Shown in pieces: positions 17,676 to 25,565 of a stretch of 64,000 bases of DNA. The notes under the pieces were generated by a model. That model worked only from the letters and a program-made list of their open reading frames with translations. It was not told the DNA's origin and searched no databases. Source of the stretch: an uncultured Lachnospiraceae bacterium. Lineage in GTDB: Bacteria; Bacillota; Clostridia; Lachnospirales; Lachnospiraceae. Position 1 is the stretch's first letter. The number at the start of each line of letters is the position of its first letter. A program made the translations under genes and the position numbers. The DNA lies in assembly GCA_910585345.1 (NCBI GenBank), contig CAJUDS010000012.1, positions 1-64,000 on the forward strand. Direction: 5' to 3'.

Positions 17676-18863
17676 TTACAGATATTTTTTTAACGCTTCC
17701 GCCTTATCCGTCTTCTCCCACGGGAGATCAAGATCGTCGCGGCCAAAGTGTCCGTATGCCGCCGTCTGCTTGTAAATCGGGCGTCTCAAGTCAAGCATTT
17801 TAATAATGCCGGCCGGCCGGAGGTCAAAGTTCTCACGTACGATCTCCACCAATTTATCATCAGCCACTTTTCCTGTTCCAAACGTATCGATCATAACGGA
17901 AGTGGGCTGTGCAACGCCGATGGCATAAGAAAGCTGAAGCTCGCATCTGTCAGCCAGTCCTGCCGCCACAATATTTTTTGCCACATAGCGGGCCGCATAT
18001 GCCGCAGAACGGTCAACTTTCGTACAGTCCTTACCCGAAAAGGCGCCGCCGCCGTGACGCGCATAACCGCCGTAAGTATCTACGATAATCTTACGGCCTG
18101 TCAGACCGGCGTCTCCATGCGGACCCCCGATGACAAAACGGCCTGTAGGATTAATAAAATACTTTGTATCGCTGTCAATCAGCTCCCGGGGAAGGATCGG
18201 ATCAAATACATATTTTTTAATATCTTCATGAATTTGCTCCTGTGTCACATCCGGATCGTGTTGTGTGGAGAGCACAACAGCTTCCAGTCTCTTCGGTCTG
18301 CCGCTTTCGTCATATTCGACAGAAACCTGGCTCTTGCCGTCGGGACGCAGATAGTTCAGTGTGCCGTCTTTCCTCACCTTGGTAAGCTGCAGCGCCAGCT
18401 TATGGGCAAGCGAAATAGGATAAGGCATATATTCCGGCGTCTCATTCGTCGCATAACCAAACATCATTCCCTGGTCGCCTGCGCCGATAGCTTCAATTTC
18501 CGCATCGGACATCCTGTTTTCTTTTGCCTCCAGCGCCTTGTCAACTCCCATCGCAATATCGGAAGACTGCTCGTCAATTGCCACCAGCACTGCGCAGGTA
18601 TTGCCGTCAAAACCGTACTCAGATCTGTCATAACCAATTTCCTTTACCGTCTCCCGCACGATTTTCTGGATATCCGCATATGCGTTGGTTGTAATTTCTC
18701 CGGTTACAAGCACAAAACCCGTGCAGGTTGCCGTTTCACAGGCCACACGGCTCATCGGGTCCTGCGCCATCAATTCATCCAGAATCGCATCCGAAATGGC
18801 ATCGCACATTTTATCGGGATGGCCTTCTGTCACAGATTCTGAAGTAAATAAAAGTTTTTCCAT
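17676..18863 (-). CDS. metK: S-adenosylmethionine synthetase
   Basis: Makes S-adenosylmethionine from methionine and ATP. The N-terminal motif is ESVTEGHPDKMCDAISDAILD. GAGDQGMMFGYATNE is the conserved methionine/ATP segment, and the phosphate loop reads GGGAFSGKDCTKVDRS, with Cys where most enzymes have Pro. The 395 residues are full length. GGAGG precedes ATG 18863. Expression is controlled by the SAM-I riboswitch at 18969-19066, whose terminator lies directly before the gene, so high SAM should end transcription early. Confidence 0.97.
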   Translation of the reverse strand: MEKLLFTSESVTEGHPDKMCDAISDAILDELMAQDPMSRVACETATCTGFVLVTGEITTNAYADIQKIVRETVKEIGYDRSEYGFDGNTCAVLVAIDEQSSDIAMGVDKALEAKENRMSDAEIEAIGAGDQGMMFGYATNETPEYMPYPISLAHKLALQLTKVRKDGTLNYLRPDGKSQVSVEYDESGRPKRLEAVVLSTQHDPDVTQEQIHEDIKKYVFDPILPRELIDSDTKYFINPTGRFVIGGPHGDAGLTGRKIIVDTYGGYARHGGGAFSGKDCTKVDRSAAYAARYVAKNIVAAGLADRCELQLSYAIGVAQPTSVMIDTFGTGKVADDKLVEIVRENFDLRPAGIIKMLDLRRPIYKQTAAYGHFGRDDLDLPWEKTDKAEALKKYL

Positions 18864-18923
18864 TCATTTTTTCCTCCTTCATTTTCATTTTGTAAATTTT
18901 CTCTGCACAGATCAGCGCAATAT

Positions 18924-18947
18924 AAAAGTCCGCTGATAAGCGGACTT
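18924..18947 (-). terminator. Expression-platform terminator of the metK riboswitch
   Basis: AAGTCCGC-TTATC-AGCGGACTT is a strong hairpin followed by TTTATATT on the minus strand. It lies about 20 bases downstream of the aptamer and 60 bases before metK. Confidence 0.85.
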
Positions 18948-18968
18948 GACTATCGCTGGTACTCAAAT

Positions 18969-19066
18969 CCTCTTATTGTTCGATCTGCTCGCTCAGGTTG
19001 GCACCTTCCTTCCGGGGTTGCCGTGGCTTCTCAGGTCCTATGTACCTCCACCACTCTGAATAAGAG
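18969..19066 (-). promoter_or_regulatory. SAM-I (S-box) riboswitch aptamer
   Basis: On the minus strand the P1 helix pairs CTCTTATT with AATAAGAG. Inside it are the diagnostic S-box segments AGAGTGGTGGAGG, ACCTGAGAAGCCACGGCAACC (with GGAAGGTGCCAA following) and GAGCGAGCAGATCGAAC. This is a canonical S-box leading into the terminator at 18924-18947, so it is an OFF switch for metK at high SAM. Confidence 0.96.
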
Positions 19067-19105
19067 AAATAATTACATCGTTTTATGAATTTATAAGACA
19101 CATTA

Positions 19106-19135
19106 AGCATACACCTTATGCGTACTGCCTGTCAA
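19106..19135 (-). promoter_or_regulatory. Promoter of the metK riboswitch transcript
   Basis: -35 TTGACA (19130-19135), an 18-bp spacer and -10 TATGCT (19106-19111) lie about 40 bases before the aptamer. Confidence 0.6.
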
Positions 19136-19152
19136 CAGGTTTTGCATTTTCC

Positions 19153-20445
19153 TTATCCGACGCGCAGTTTAAATTTCTGAAGCGCCTTCTCGGTATCGAC
19201 AATCTCAATCTGTGCCCCCAGATTCGTAAGCTTTTGCGGAAAATCTTCATATCCCCGTTCGATATAACGTATCTCGTCTATGGTGGTAAGCCCTTCCGCC
19301 GACAAACCTGCCAGCACAAGCGCCGCGCCTGCGCGAAGGTCAGGAGCCGTAATGCTGGCGCCTGTATATCTGTCCACCCCGTCGATAATTGCCGTGTTGC
19401 TTTCCACCTTTATATTGGCTCCCATGCGTGTCAGTTCATCTACATATTTGAAACGGTTTTCGAAAATACTCTCCGTTACAATGCTTGTACCGTTGGACAA
19501 TCCGAGCGCGACTGCAATCTGCGGCTGCATATCCGTAGGAAATCCCGGATAGGGCAGCGTCTTTACATGCGTATGTGACAATCTTTTTGACGCTACCACA
19601 CGAACCGCATCATCCGATTCTTCCACCTCACAGCCAATCTCAAGCAGCTTGGCGCTGATGGATTCCAAATGCTTGGGGATTACATTTTTTACGGTGATAT
19701 CTCCTTTTGTCACGGCCGCCGCGAACATAAACGTTCCCGCTTCAATCTGATCCGGAATAATCGTATATTCCGTCCGGTGAAGTCTGGATACGCCTCTAAT
19801 ACGGATTACATCCGTCCCAGCGCCTTTGATATTCGCGCCCATACTGTTCAGGAAATTGGCCAGATCCACCACATGAGGCTCTTTGGCCGCATTTTCGATC
19901 GTTGTCTGCCCCTCCGCCATAACCGCAGCCATCATGACGTTGATCGTAGCGCCTACTGTCACTACATCCATATAGATATGACTGCCTTTCAGTCTTTCCG
20001 CTTCCGCAATAATCAATCCATGCGCAATGCTGACATCGGCTCCCAGCGCTTTAAATCCCTTAATATGCTGGTCTATCGGCCTGCTGCCAATATTACATCC
20101 TCCTGGCAGCGCAACTTCCGCTTTTTTATATTTGCCGAGAAGCGCCCCCAGCAAATAATACGAAGCACGTATTTTTTTTATATAATCTCCGTCAATGATC
20201 AGATTGTGTATCTGGGATCCATTGATCTTTACTGTATGTCTGTCCAGCCGCTCCACAATACCGCCAATACTGGAAATGGCCTGCAGCAGTACATTGGTAT
20301 CGCGTACGTCCGGCATATTTTCTATCAAAACGGTCTCATCCGTCATCACGGAAGCAGCCAGAATCGCGAGCGCGGCATTTTTTGCCCCGCCTATCTCCAC
20401 TTCCCCAACCAGCGGATTTCCGCCTTTAATCGCATATTGTTCCAT
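19153..20445 (-). CDS. murA: UDP-N-acetylglucosamine 1-carboxyvinyltransferase
   Basis: First committed step of peptidoglycan synthesis: transfer of enolpyruvate from PEP to UDP-GlcNAc. The EPSP-synthase-type inverse barrel is complete at 430 residues. K22 in GGAKNAAL binds substrate. The catalytic loop is PGGCNIGSRP with C117, the fosfomycin-sensitive cysteine form. PLRAGAALVLAGLSAEG-like and GYEDFPQKL segments close the domain. In this family two paralogs (murA1/murA2) are common in Gram-positives; which this is cannot be decided here. AGAGG precedes ATG 20445, with its own promoter at 20478-20505. The M23 endopeptidase gene upstream makes this a cell-wall pair. Confidence 0.95.
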   Translation of the reverse strand: MEQYAIKGGNPLVGEVEIGGAKNAALAILAASVMTDETVLIENMPDVRDTNVLLQAISSIGGIVERLDRHTVKINGSQIHNLIIDGDYIKKIRASYYLLGALLGKYKKAEVALPGGCNIGSRPIDQHIKGFKALGADVSIAHGLIIAEAERLKGSHIYMDVVTVGATINVMMAAVMAEGQTTIENAAKEPHVVDLANFLNSMGANIKGAGTDVIRIRGVSRLHRTEYTIIPDQIEAGTFMFAAAVTKGDITVKNVIPKHLESISAKLLEIGCEVEESDDAVRVVASKRLSHTHVKTLPYPGFPTDMQPQIAVALGLSNGTSIVTESIFENRFKYVDELTRMGANIKVESNTAIIDGVDRYTGASITAPDLRAGAALVLAGLSAEGLTTIDEIRYIERGYEDFPQKLTNLGAQIEIVDTEKALQKFKLRVG

Positions 20446-20477
20446 GACTTAACCTCTGAAAAATTAGACTATTAAGT

Positions 20478-20505
20478 AGTATACCACATTTCTCTCATTT
20501 GTAAA
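20478..20505 (-). promoter_or_regulatory. Sigma-A promoter of murA
   Basis: -35 TTTACA (20500-20505), a 16-bp spacer and -10 TATACT (20478-20483) lie in the 71-bp gap between the M23 gene stop and murA. Confidence 0.6.
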
Positions 20506-20516
20506 GCCGGGAGATT

Positions 20517-22085
20517 TTAACTTAAATAATTGAGTGGATTGACCTGAGAGCCGCCGATCAATATTTCAAAATGGACATGCGGCCCCGTACTCCTGCCCGT
20601 ATTTCCGCTGAGAGCAATCTTCTGGCCCTGAGAAACTTTCTGGCCCGCCTTCACAAGAATTTTGCTCAAATGTCCGTATCTTGTCTGTCTGCCATCCCCA
20701 TGGTCAATATAAATTACATAACCATAACCGCTGCCCCATCCGGCCCTGGTAACCGTCCCGTCACAGGAGGCCATCACGGCAGTCCCAATCGGCGTCGCCC
20801 AGTCTATCCCCTTATGGTACGAAGAAGCGCCTTTCGTAGGAGCGTTTCTTCTGCCAAAGCCCGAAGAAAGTCTGCCGCCGGAAATCGGTTTGATATAAGA
20901 AGGCGGTGTTTTCGTTCCCCTTTCCACAATCTTGGGAACGGCTTCCATTGTCACTTCTTCTTTCTGAATCTCTAAATCCGTCTCCGTGTCATTGCGGTAG
21001 GAAACGACTGCCACCACTTTTCTGTGACCGGCCGAAGGCTCCTGTCTGGTCACGCGCTCCGTCGTATACCAGTCGTCATTGTCCACATAAATAATATCCG
21101 CGTCATAATCTTCCTCATAATACTGCTGTTCCTGGCGTATCACCGATAATTCAGGCTCTGGCGACGTAACGATAATTTCATCCCCAACCCGGATCGTCGA
21201 ACTTTCATCTTCTATCGTAGGGTTCATTGCGATCAGCTTGTCCATAGGCAGGCCGTTATCCTCCGCTATCTGGGAGAGCGTGTCTCCTGATACCACTTCG
21301 TATATTTTGTTTTTTTCCTGCTCTTTTGTAACCTGGTCAATCGCCTCCGGCAACGGCGTCAGCTCTTCTGCAGGCAGATATGCCTCCACTACTTCTACCA
21401 TATCGCCATATGCAAGAGAAATCAACCCCAGCTCATAATCCGCAAACTCTTTTTCACGGTCCGGCTCGATCGCTGCAAACGCCTGATTCATACTGGCTTC
21501 CGCACCGATTTCTCTGTAGAATCCGTTTTCCGCTTCTTCCTTTTTCTGCTCCTCTTCCTTATTGACAATCTGCGTTGTCAGCACGTTCAGCTCCCTGGAA
21601 GGATCCAGCACAAGTCTGGCGCTGTAATTGCCTTCCGTATCATATTTCCCCAAAACTGCATCCAGCAGAGCCAGCACCTCCTCGGAACTTGACAGATTGA
21701 TGGTAAAATCATTTACCTTTACCGTATAGGAACGGTGCAGCGTTTCCTTTTCACTGGCTCTCATAACTTCCGCCATGTTGGAAACAATTGTCTTTTCAGA
21801 ATCCACTTTGCCGAACCAGACTTCCTCTCCTTCCACCGAGACATCTGCATCAACCATCACAAGCGAATCCCGTTCACCGGCAACTTTCAGCCGGGCTTTT
21901 CTCACATATTCCTCCACGTCCTCTACCGCGCTGCATCCTACAGCAACACCGTTTAGCGTCACGTAAAACATATTATTACCCGTATTCACAGGTTTCATAT
22001 AACAGGGCAGAAAGAAAGCGCTGACAATAATTGCCATGCCCATCCCCTTGACTGCCGCCCATTTCACTTTTTTTGTGTTCTTCAT
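20517..22085 (-). CDS. LysM/G5/M23 peptidoglycan endopeptidase
   Basis: Predicted secreted or membrane-anchored DD- or LD-endopeptidase of cell-wall turnover. A signal-anchor helix (13-30) is followed by an acidic region (40-255). A LysM peptidoglycan-binding domain spans 261-306 (YEVVSGDTLSQIAEDNGLP). A G5-like segment covers about 350-392 (VSYRNDTETDLEIQKEEV). The C-terminal M23 domain has zinc ligands H424 and D428 in YHKGIDWA and the GPHVHFEI motif (501-508). All catalytic residues are present and 522 residues is full length. It has its own promoter (22162-22190) with a perfect WalR-box-like site at the transcription start. It is divergent from dinB. Confidence 0.93.
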   Translation of the reverse strand: MKNTKKVKWAAVKGMGMAIIVSAFFLPCYMKPVNTGNNMFYVTLNGVAVGCSAVEDVEEYVRKARLKVAGERDSLVMVDADVSVEGEEVWFGKVDSEKTIVSNMAEVMRASEKETLHRSYTVKVNDFTINLSSSEEVLALLDAVLGKYDTEGNYSARLVLDPSRELNVLTTQIVNKEEEQKKEEAENGFYREIGAEASMNQAFAAIEPDREKEFADYELGLISLAYGDMVEVVEAYLPAEELTPLPEAIDQVTKEQEKNKIYEVVSGDTLSQIAEDNGLPMDKLIAMNPTIEDESSTIRVGDEIIVTSPEPELSVIRQEQQYYEEDYDADIIYVDNDDWYTTERVTRQEPSAGHRKVVAVVSYRNDTETDLEIQKEEVTMEAVPKIVERGTKTPPSYIKPISGGRLSSGFGRRNAPTKGASSYHKGIDWATPIGTAVMASCDGTVTRAGWGSGYGYVIYIDHGDGRQTRYGHLSKILVKAGQKVSQGQKIALSGNTGRSTGPHVHFEILIGGSQVNPLNYLS

Positions 22086-22138
22086 ATTTGATCAGCTTTC
22101 TGGTATAGTAAGGTTACTATTATCCTGTTTTCTCATTG

Positions 22139-22155
22139 TGTAACAATTTTGTAAT
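22139..22155 (+). promoter_or_regulatory. WalR-box-like direct repeat at the M23 gene start site
   Basis: TGTAAC-N5-TGTAAT is a perfect fit to TGTWAH-N5-TGTWAH. It begins about seven bases downstream of the -10, overlapping the expected +1 to +17, where binding should repress. Confidence 0.45.
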
Positions 22156-22161
22156 AGTTTT

Positions 22162-22190
22162 ATTCTAACAGTTCACATTTTACTTGTAAA
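22162..22190 (-). promoter_or_regulatory. Sigma-A promoter of the M23 endopeptidase gene
   Basis: -35 TTTACA (22185-22190), a 17-bp spacer and -10 TAGAAT (22162-22167) lie about 75 bases before ATG 22085. Confidence 0.65.
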
Positions 22191-22224
22191 GAATTTTCAG
22201 ATCTGTAAATTATCGGAGGTTTTT

Positions 22225-23442
22225 ATGAATACCGTGATTTTTCATATTGACGTAAACTCTGCATACCTGAGCTGGACGGCGCTTGAACGCCTCAAAGACG
22301 GGCAGCAGGAAGACCTGCGCCTGATTCCGTCCATCATCGGCGGAGATATCGAAAAACGCCACGGCGTTGTCCTCGCGAAATCCATTCCGGCCAAAAAATA
22401 CGGCATCCGGACAGGAGAGCCTGTCGTAAATGCCTTACGCAAATGTCCCGGTCTTACGATAGCGCCGCCGGACCATGCCCTTTACGCCAGACGTTCCCAT
22501 GAACTGATGACATACCTGTCCAGCATTTGTCCCAAAATCGAGCAAGTCAGCGTAGACGAATGTTATATGGATTATACCCCTGTTTCCGGACTTTTTTCCT
22601 CCCCGCTGGCATGCGCAGACATGATCCGCAGGGAAATCGTGCGAAAATTCGGCTTTACGGTCAATATTGGTATTTCTGACCGGAAAGTTCTGGCAAAAAT
22701 GGCATCCGATTTTAAGAAGCCCAATCTGACACACACATTATATTCAGTAGAAATCGAAAAAAAGCTGTGGCCGCTTCCCGTCTCCTCCCTCTATATGTGC
22801 GGAAAAGCCAGCGCAGAAGGACTGCGCAAACTGGAAATCCTGACAATCGGCGATCTGGCCCATACAGATCCCGTCATTTTAGAAGCACATTTGAAAAGCC
22901 ACGGCAGACTGCTTTGGGAATACGCAAACGGCATCGACGCTTCCGCTGTTGTCTGCGAACCGGCGAAAGCAAAAGGCATAGGCAACTCTATCACCCTGCC
23001 CCGGGATGCTTCCACCCTGGAAGAAGCAAAGACAGCGCTGCTGTCGCTGTCGGAATCCGTATCTTCCAGACTTCGTGCGGAAAACCAGCGTGCCTTGATG
23101 GAAAGTGTGGAAATAAAATATGCGGATTTCCGGACGATCTCCCACCAGACTACTTTTCAGACCCCCGTAGACTCCGGCAAAATTATTTATGAAACTGCAT
23201 GCCGGCTTTTTCAGGATATCTGGAACCGCATGCCGGTCAGGCTTCTTGGCATCCGCACCTCCAGACTATGTGCCTCCGCAGAGCCGGTACAACTCTCCCT
23301 GTTTGACCTCGACCAGACCATCGCCTGCGAAAAACAGCGCAGGCTGGACGAAGCCATTGATCACATACGCAAAAAATATGGAGAAGACTCCGTCATACGC
23401 GGAAGCCTTCTCCTCAAAAAAGATGCCTTTCAAAAACATTAG
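22225..23442 (+). CDS. dinB: DNA polymerase IV (Y family)
   Basis: Error-prone translesion polymerase. The catalytic palm has FHIDVNSAYLSW (first Asp) and SVDECYMDYT (Asp-Glu pair). The helix-hairpin-helix thumb follows (LEILTIGDLAHTDP), then the little-finger domain with LPRDASTLEEA. A C-terminal clamp-binding motif QLSLFD supports an active polymerase. The length of 405 is normal. CGGAGG precedes ATG 22225. I see no LexA-type operator (GAACN4GTTC) in the 140-bp divergent region. Its last four bases overlap the flavin reductase gene on the other strand. Confidence 0.94.
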   Translation: MNTVIFHIDVNSAYLSWTALERLKDGQQEDLRLIPSIIGGDIEKRHGVVLAKSIPAKKYGIRTGEPVVNALRKCPGLTIAPPDHALYARRSHELMTYLSSICPKIEQVSVDECYMDYTPVSGLFSSPLACADMIRREIVRKFGFTVNIGISDRKVLAKMASDFKKPNLTHTLYSVEIEKKLWPLPVSSLYMCGKASAEGLRKLEILTIGDLAHTDPVILEAHLKSHGRLLWEYANGIDASAVVCEPAKAKGIGNSITLPRDASTLEEAKTALLSLSESVSSRLRAENQRALMESVEIKYADFRTISHQTTFQTPVDSGKIIYETACRLFQDIWNRMPVRLLGIRTSRLCASAEPVQLSLFDLDQTIACEKQRRLDEAIDHIRKKYGEDSVIRGSLLLKKDAFQKH

Positions 23443-24002
23443 TTTTTCTTCACACTATAGCCAAACCTGCCCAGAGGTCTGCCCATCGCGTAATATGTCC
23501 CATGAGAATAGACAATAGGAGCCGCTTTTGCCAGGTCAAATTTCCCGGTTTTATCCATGTACGCTTCTTGGGCATGAACGGCCTCCACGCGCGCAAGGAA
23601 CATATGATGCGTCCCCAGTTCTATAACCTCGGTAACTTTGCATTCTATATTAACCGGGCTCTCTTTTACTACAGGCGCTTTCACACACTGCCCGGGAGCA
23701 GGCGTCAAATGCATCTTTTCCCATTTATTGACGTCCCGGCCGCTTTTTACACCGCAGTAATCTGTCGCATATGCCAGCTTTTCCGTCGTCAGATTAATGA
23801 CAAATTCCCCCGTTTCACCAATCATCGAATAGGAATACCGCTCAGGCCTCACAGATATCGATACCATGGGCGGATCGGAACAGATCGTACCTGTCCACGC
23901 TACGGTAAACACATTTTGTTCTCCGCCTGCAGACGCCGCACTGACCAGCACAACAGGCAGCGGGTACAACATATTGCCCGGCTTCCAAATCTGTTTTCCC
24001 AT
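23439..24002 (-). CDS. Flavin reductase-like FMN-binding protein
   Basis: A 187-residue protein with the split beta-barrel flavin reductase fold. Characteristic segments are PLPVVLVSAASAGGEQNVFTVAWTGTICSDPPMVSISVRPERYSYSMI and GEFVINLTTEKLAYATDYCGVKSGRDVNKW. It probably reduces or binds FMN in the cytoplasm; the partner oxygenase or electron acceptor is unknown. It lies 15 bp after the coiled-coil gene on the same strand and ends tail-to-tail with dinB with a 4-bp overlap. No terminator separates the two convergent genes, so transcripts probably read into each other. Confidence 0.88.
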   Translation of the reverse strand: MGKQIWKPGNMLYPLPVVLVSAASAGGEQNVFTVAWTGTICSDPPMVSISVRPERYSYSMIGETGEFVINLTTEKLAYATDYCGVKSGRDVNKWEKMHLTPAPGQCVKAPVVKESPVNIECKVTEVIELGTHHMFLARVEAVHAQEAYMDKTGKFDLAKAAPIVYSHGTYYAMGRPLGRFGYSVKKN

Positions 24003-24017
24003 AATCCCTTTCCCTCT

Positions 24018-24791
24018 CTACAGAAAACCTAAAATTCCAGCCAGCGCAATCCCCAGATTACCCAAAGATGCCAGCAGTGTTACAATAACCAAAATCAATA
24101 TTCCCTTATGTCCTTTGCTACTCTGCTCAATCTTTTCGCACAGCTCCTTTGTCTGCCCTTTCAGCTCTTCCGCCACCACTGCCTGTACATTTCGGTAAAC
24201 CTTCACGCTCTCCCTGTGCATAAAGTCTTCCAGTCCGTCATTGGCTGACGTCAGCTTTTCCCTGGCCTCCGCGGCAAGTATGTCGCCCTGGGCAAGCGTA
24301 TCCCGTACTTCGAGCAAAGCCGTCCGTATGTTTTCCTGTACAGTCTTTATTTCCTCCTGTACCTGCCTTGCCTCCTCCTGCGCCTGTTTCCCGGCTTCCT
24401 GTGCCTGTCTTATTTCTTCCTGCACCTGCCTTGCGTCTTCCTGCGCCTGTTTTATTTCTTCCTGCGACCGCTTCGCCTCTTCCTGCGCCGCTCTTATTTC
24501 TTCTCTGACAATCTCAATTTGTCCGGCCTGCCCACAGTCTTTCCCTTCTTTTTCCTCGATTGAAGCGAGCGCCCGTTTTGTCAGCTGATCAACCTGTTCC
24601 GCCATACCGCGTATCTGCTCCGCTGTCTCAATATTTTTCAAATTCAATCTGCGCATCTCTTCCAGACATTCATCGTATGCTTTCATCTGTTCACGCAGCT
24701 TACTCATTTCTTCCGCTTCTGCCTGTGAATTTGCCTTAATAATTTCCTGGGCGTTAAAACGATGCGCCAGTTTATCCATAAAATTGTCCAT
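24018..24791 (-). CDS. Coiled-coil protein with C-terminal membrane anchor
   Basis: The 257 residues begin MDNFMDKLAHRFNAQEIIKAN. A long heptad-rich coiled coil follows, including a run of near-repeats (QEEIKQAQEDARQVQ, QEEIRQAQEAGKQAQ, QEEARQVQEEIKTVQ at about 100-150) also visible as DNA repeats around 24340-24500. The last 31 residues form a single hydrophobic membrane segment (ILILVIVTLLASLGNLGIALAGIL). This is a tail-anchored topology with the coiled coil in the cytoplasm. Function is unknown. The start at 24791 is supported by GGAGGAAGACGG. Its promoter at 24846-24874 carries the same upstream block as the nfeD-SPFH promoter, which suggests a membrane-stress role (inference). Confidence 0.8.
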   Translation of the reverse strand: MDNFMDKLAHRFNAQEIIKANSQAEAEEMSKLREQMKAYDECLEEMRRLNLKNIETAEQIRGMAEQVDQLTKRALASIEEKEGKDCGQAGQIEIVREEIRAAQEEAKRSQEEIKQAQEDARQVQEEIRQAQEAGKQAQEEARQVQEEIKTVQENIRTALLEVRDTLAQGDILAAEAREKLTSANDGLEDFMHRESVKVYRNVQAVVAEELKGQTKELCEKIEQSSKGHKGILILVIVTLLASLGNLGIALAGILGFL

Positions 24792-24845
24792 CCGTCTTCC
24801 TCCGAACCCTTCCCGTACGCCTTCCATATTTCCGATATCCTGTCT

Positions 24846-24874
24846 ATTTTATCATTTATACGCTCACTTGACAA
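24846..24874 (-). promoter_or_regulatory. Sigma-A promoter of the coiled-coil membrane protein gene
   Basis: -35 TTGTCA (24869-24874), a 17-bp spacer and -10 TAAAAT (24846-24851) lie 55 bases before ATG 24791. The block at 24896-24927 is exactly 21 bp upstream of the -35. Confidence 0.7.
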
Positions 24875-24895
24875 CCTCGGCCGGTATTTGCCCAT

Positions 24896-24927
24896 GACAA
24901 ACGCATGTGTTAACATTTTATGAACAT
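24896..24927 (-). promoter_or_regulatory. Upstream block with OmpR-type direct repeats (copy 2)
   Basis: GACAAACGCATG is followed by TTAACA (24910-24915), five bases and TGAACA (24921-24926). It is near-identical to copy 1 at nfeD and to copy 3 (25216-25247, opposite orientation; 27 of 32 positions). Repeat period is 11 bp, as for OmpR/PhoP-family sites. Confidence 0.5.
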
Positions 24928-25215
24928 GCAGAATCAGGTTTCCTGGCCACTGCCCGGCATAGATTTCTGTACGTACGCCGGGCAGAAAAGATAGCATTTT
25001 CTAATAGTCCGCGCGTTGCTGTTCCGTGGGGGGGTTGCGACGCAGACGGCCTATACGCGCGTCTGCGTGGAAAGTACAACGGCATAAAGATAATATTTTT
25101 GTAGAACATCCCATTGGAATAGTCAGGGCAGTTAGAAAATACGATATCCGCAGGCAGGAGCTGATACAGAAACTGTCAATTTGGCAAATGGGCGCTCGCT
25201 ACGGCTGTCACACAA

Positions 25216-25247
25216 ATGTTCATAATTTGTTCATTCATGCGTTTGTC
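25216..25247 (+). repeat. Upstream block with OmpR-type direct repeats (copy 3, inverted)
   Basis: Read left to right, TGTTCA (25217-25222), five bases and TGTTCA (25228-25233) precede CATGCGTTTGTC. It is the reverse complement of copy 2 with five differences. At the same 21-bp distance there is only a poor -35 (CATGGT, 25269-25274), followed after 18 bp by TATGAA, so a promoter here would be activator-dependent. Confidence 0.45.
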
Positions 25248-25439
25248 CTGGTATTTGCCCACGGCAGCCATGGTCCGCGGCTGCGGCAGGCATATGAATA
25301 ACATTTCCTCCTTTTTTCTGTCAATTGATACCTTTACTGATTATAAGCCTTCCGTTTTGTGCACTCTGTACATATATTATTTTACAAATTCTACTATTTT
25401 ATAATATTTCACTATATAGTTACACTTCGTTCATAGTTT

Positions 25440-25565
25440 ATTCATATTTTTATGGTATCCTTTTATTACATCAAAAGGACAGATGTTAGACAGTTTTTAT
25501 TACGCAGATAGATAAATTTTTTCATAATAGCCCCGGTATTCCACGTGAATATCGGGGCACTCCTC
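25440..25565 (+). ncRNA. Candidate structured RNA element (copy A)
   Basis: In order on the + strand: ATTCATAT, a hairpin TCCTTTT / AAAAGGA (25458-25480 region), ACAGATGTTAGACAG, an AT-rich spacer, TTTTTTCATAATA, then a 12-bp hairpin at 25530-25558 (GCCCCG arm, CACGT loop) and CTCCTC. Copy B at 43205-43310 has the same order with different stem sequences. The sequence alone does not show transcription or strand. Confidence 0.35.

Larger units (their letters stand above)
24883..25261. repeat. Inverted-repeat interval bounded by 12-bp direct repeats
   Basis: GGTATTTGCCCA occurs at 24883-24894 and 25250-25261, immediately outside the two inverted 32-bp blocks. The 355 bases between contain two perfect hairpins: CTGCCCGGC / GCCGGGCAG (24951-24986 region) and CGCAGACG / CGTCTGCG (25041-25067 region). 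There is also a run of seven G near 25027. No convincing gene is inside. The layout resembles a small non-autonomous mobile element with a target duplication, but the fixed spacing of the blocks to promoters argues for a regulatory origin. Confidence 0.4.

Noticed and set aside
22086..22224. LexA box at the dinB promoter
   Set aside because: No GAAC-N4-GTTC or close variant was found by eye in the divergent region.
25026..25301. A + strand gene in the 25 kb gap
   Set aside because: The 91-codon frame reads through the inverted repeat and a hairpin, has no good Shine-Dalgarno and no recognisable domain.
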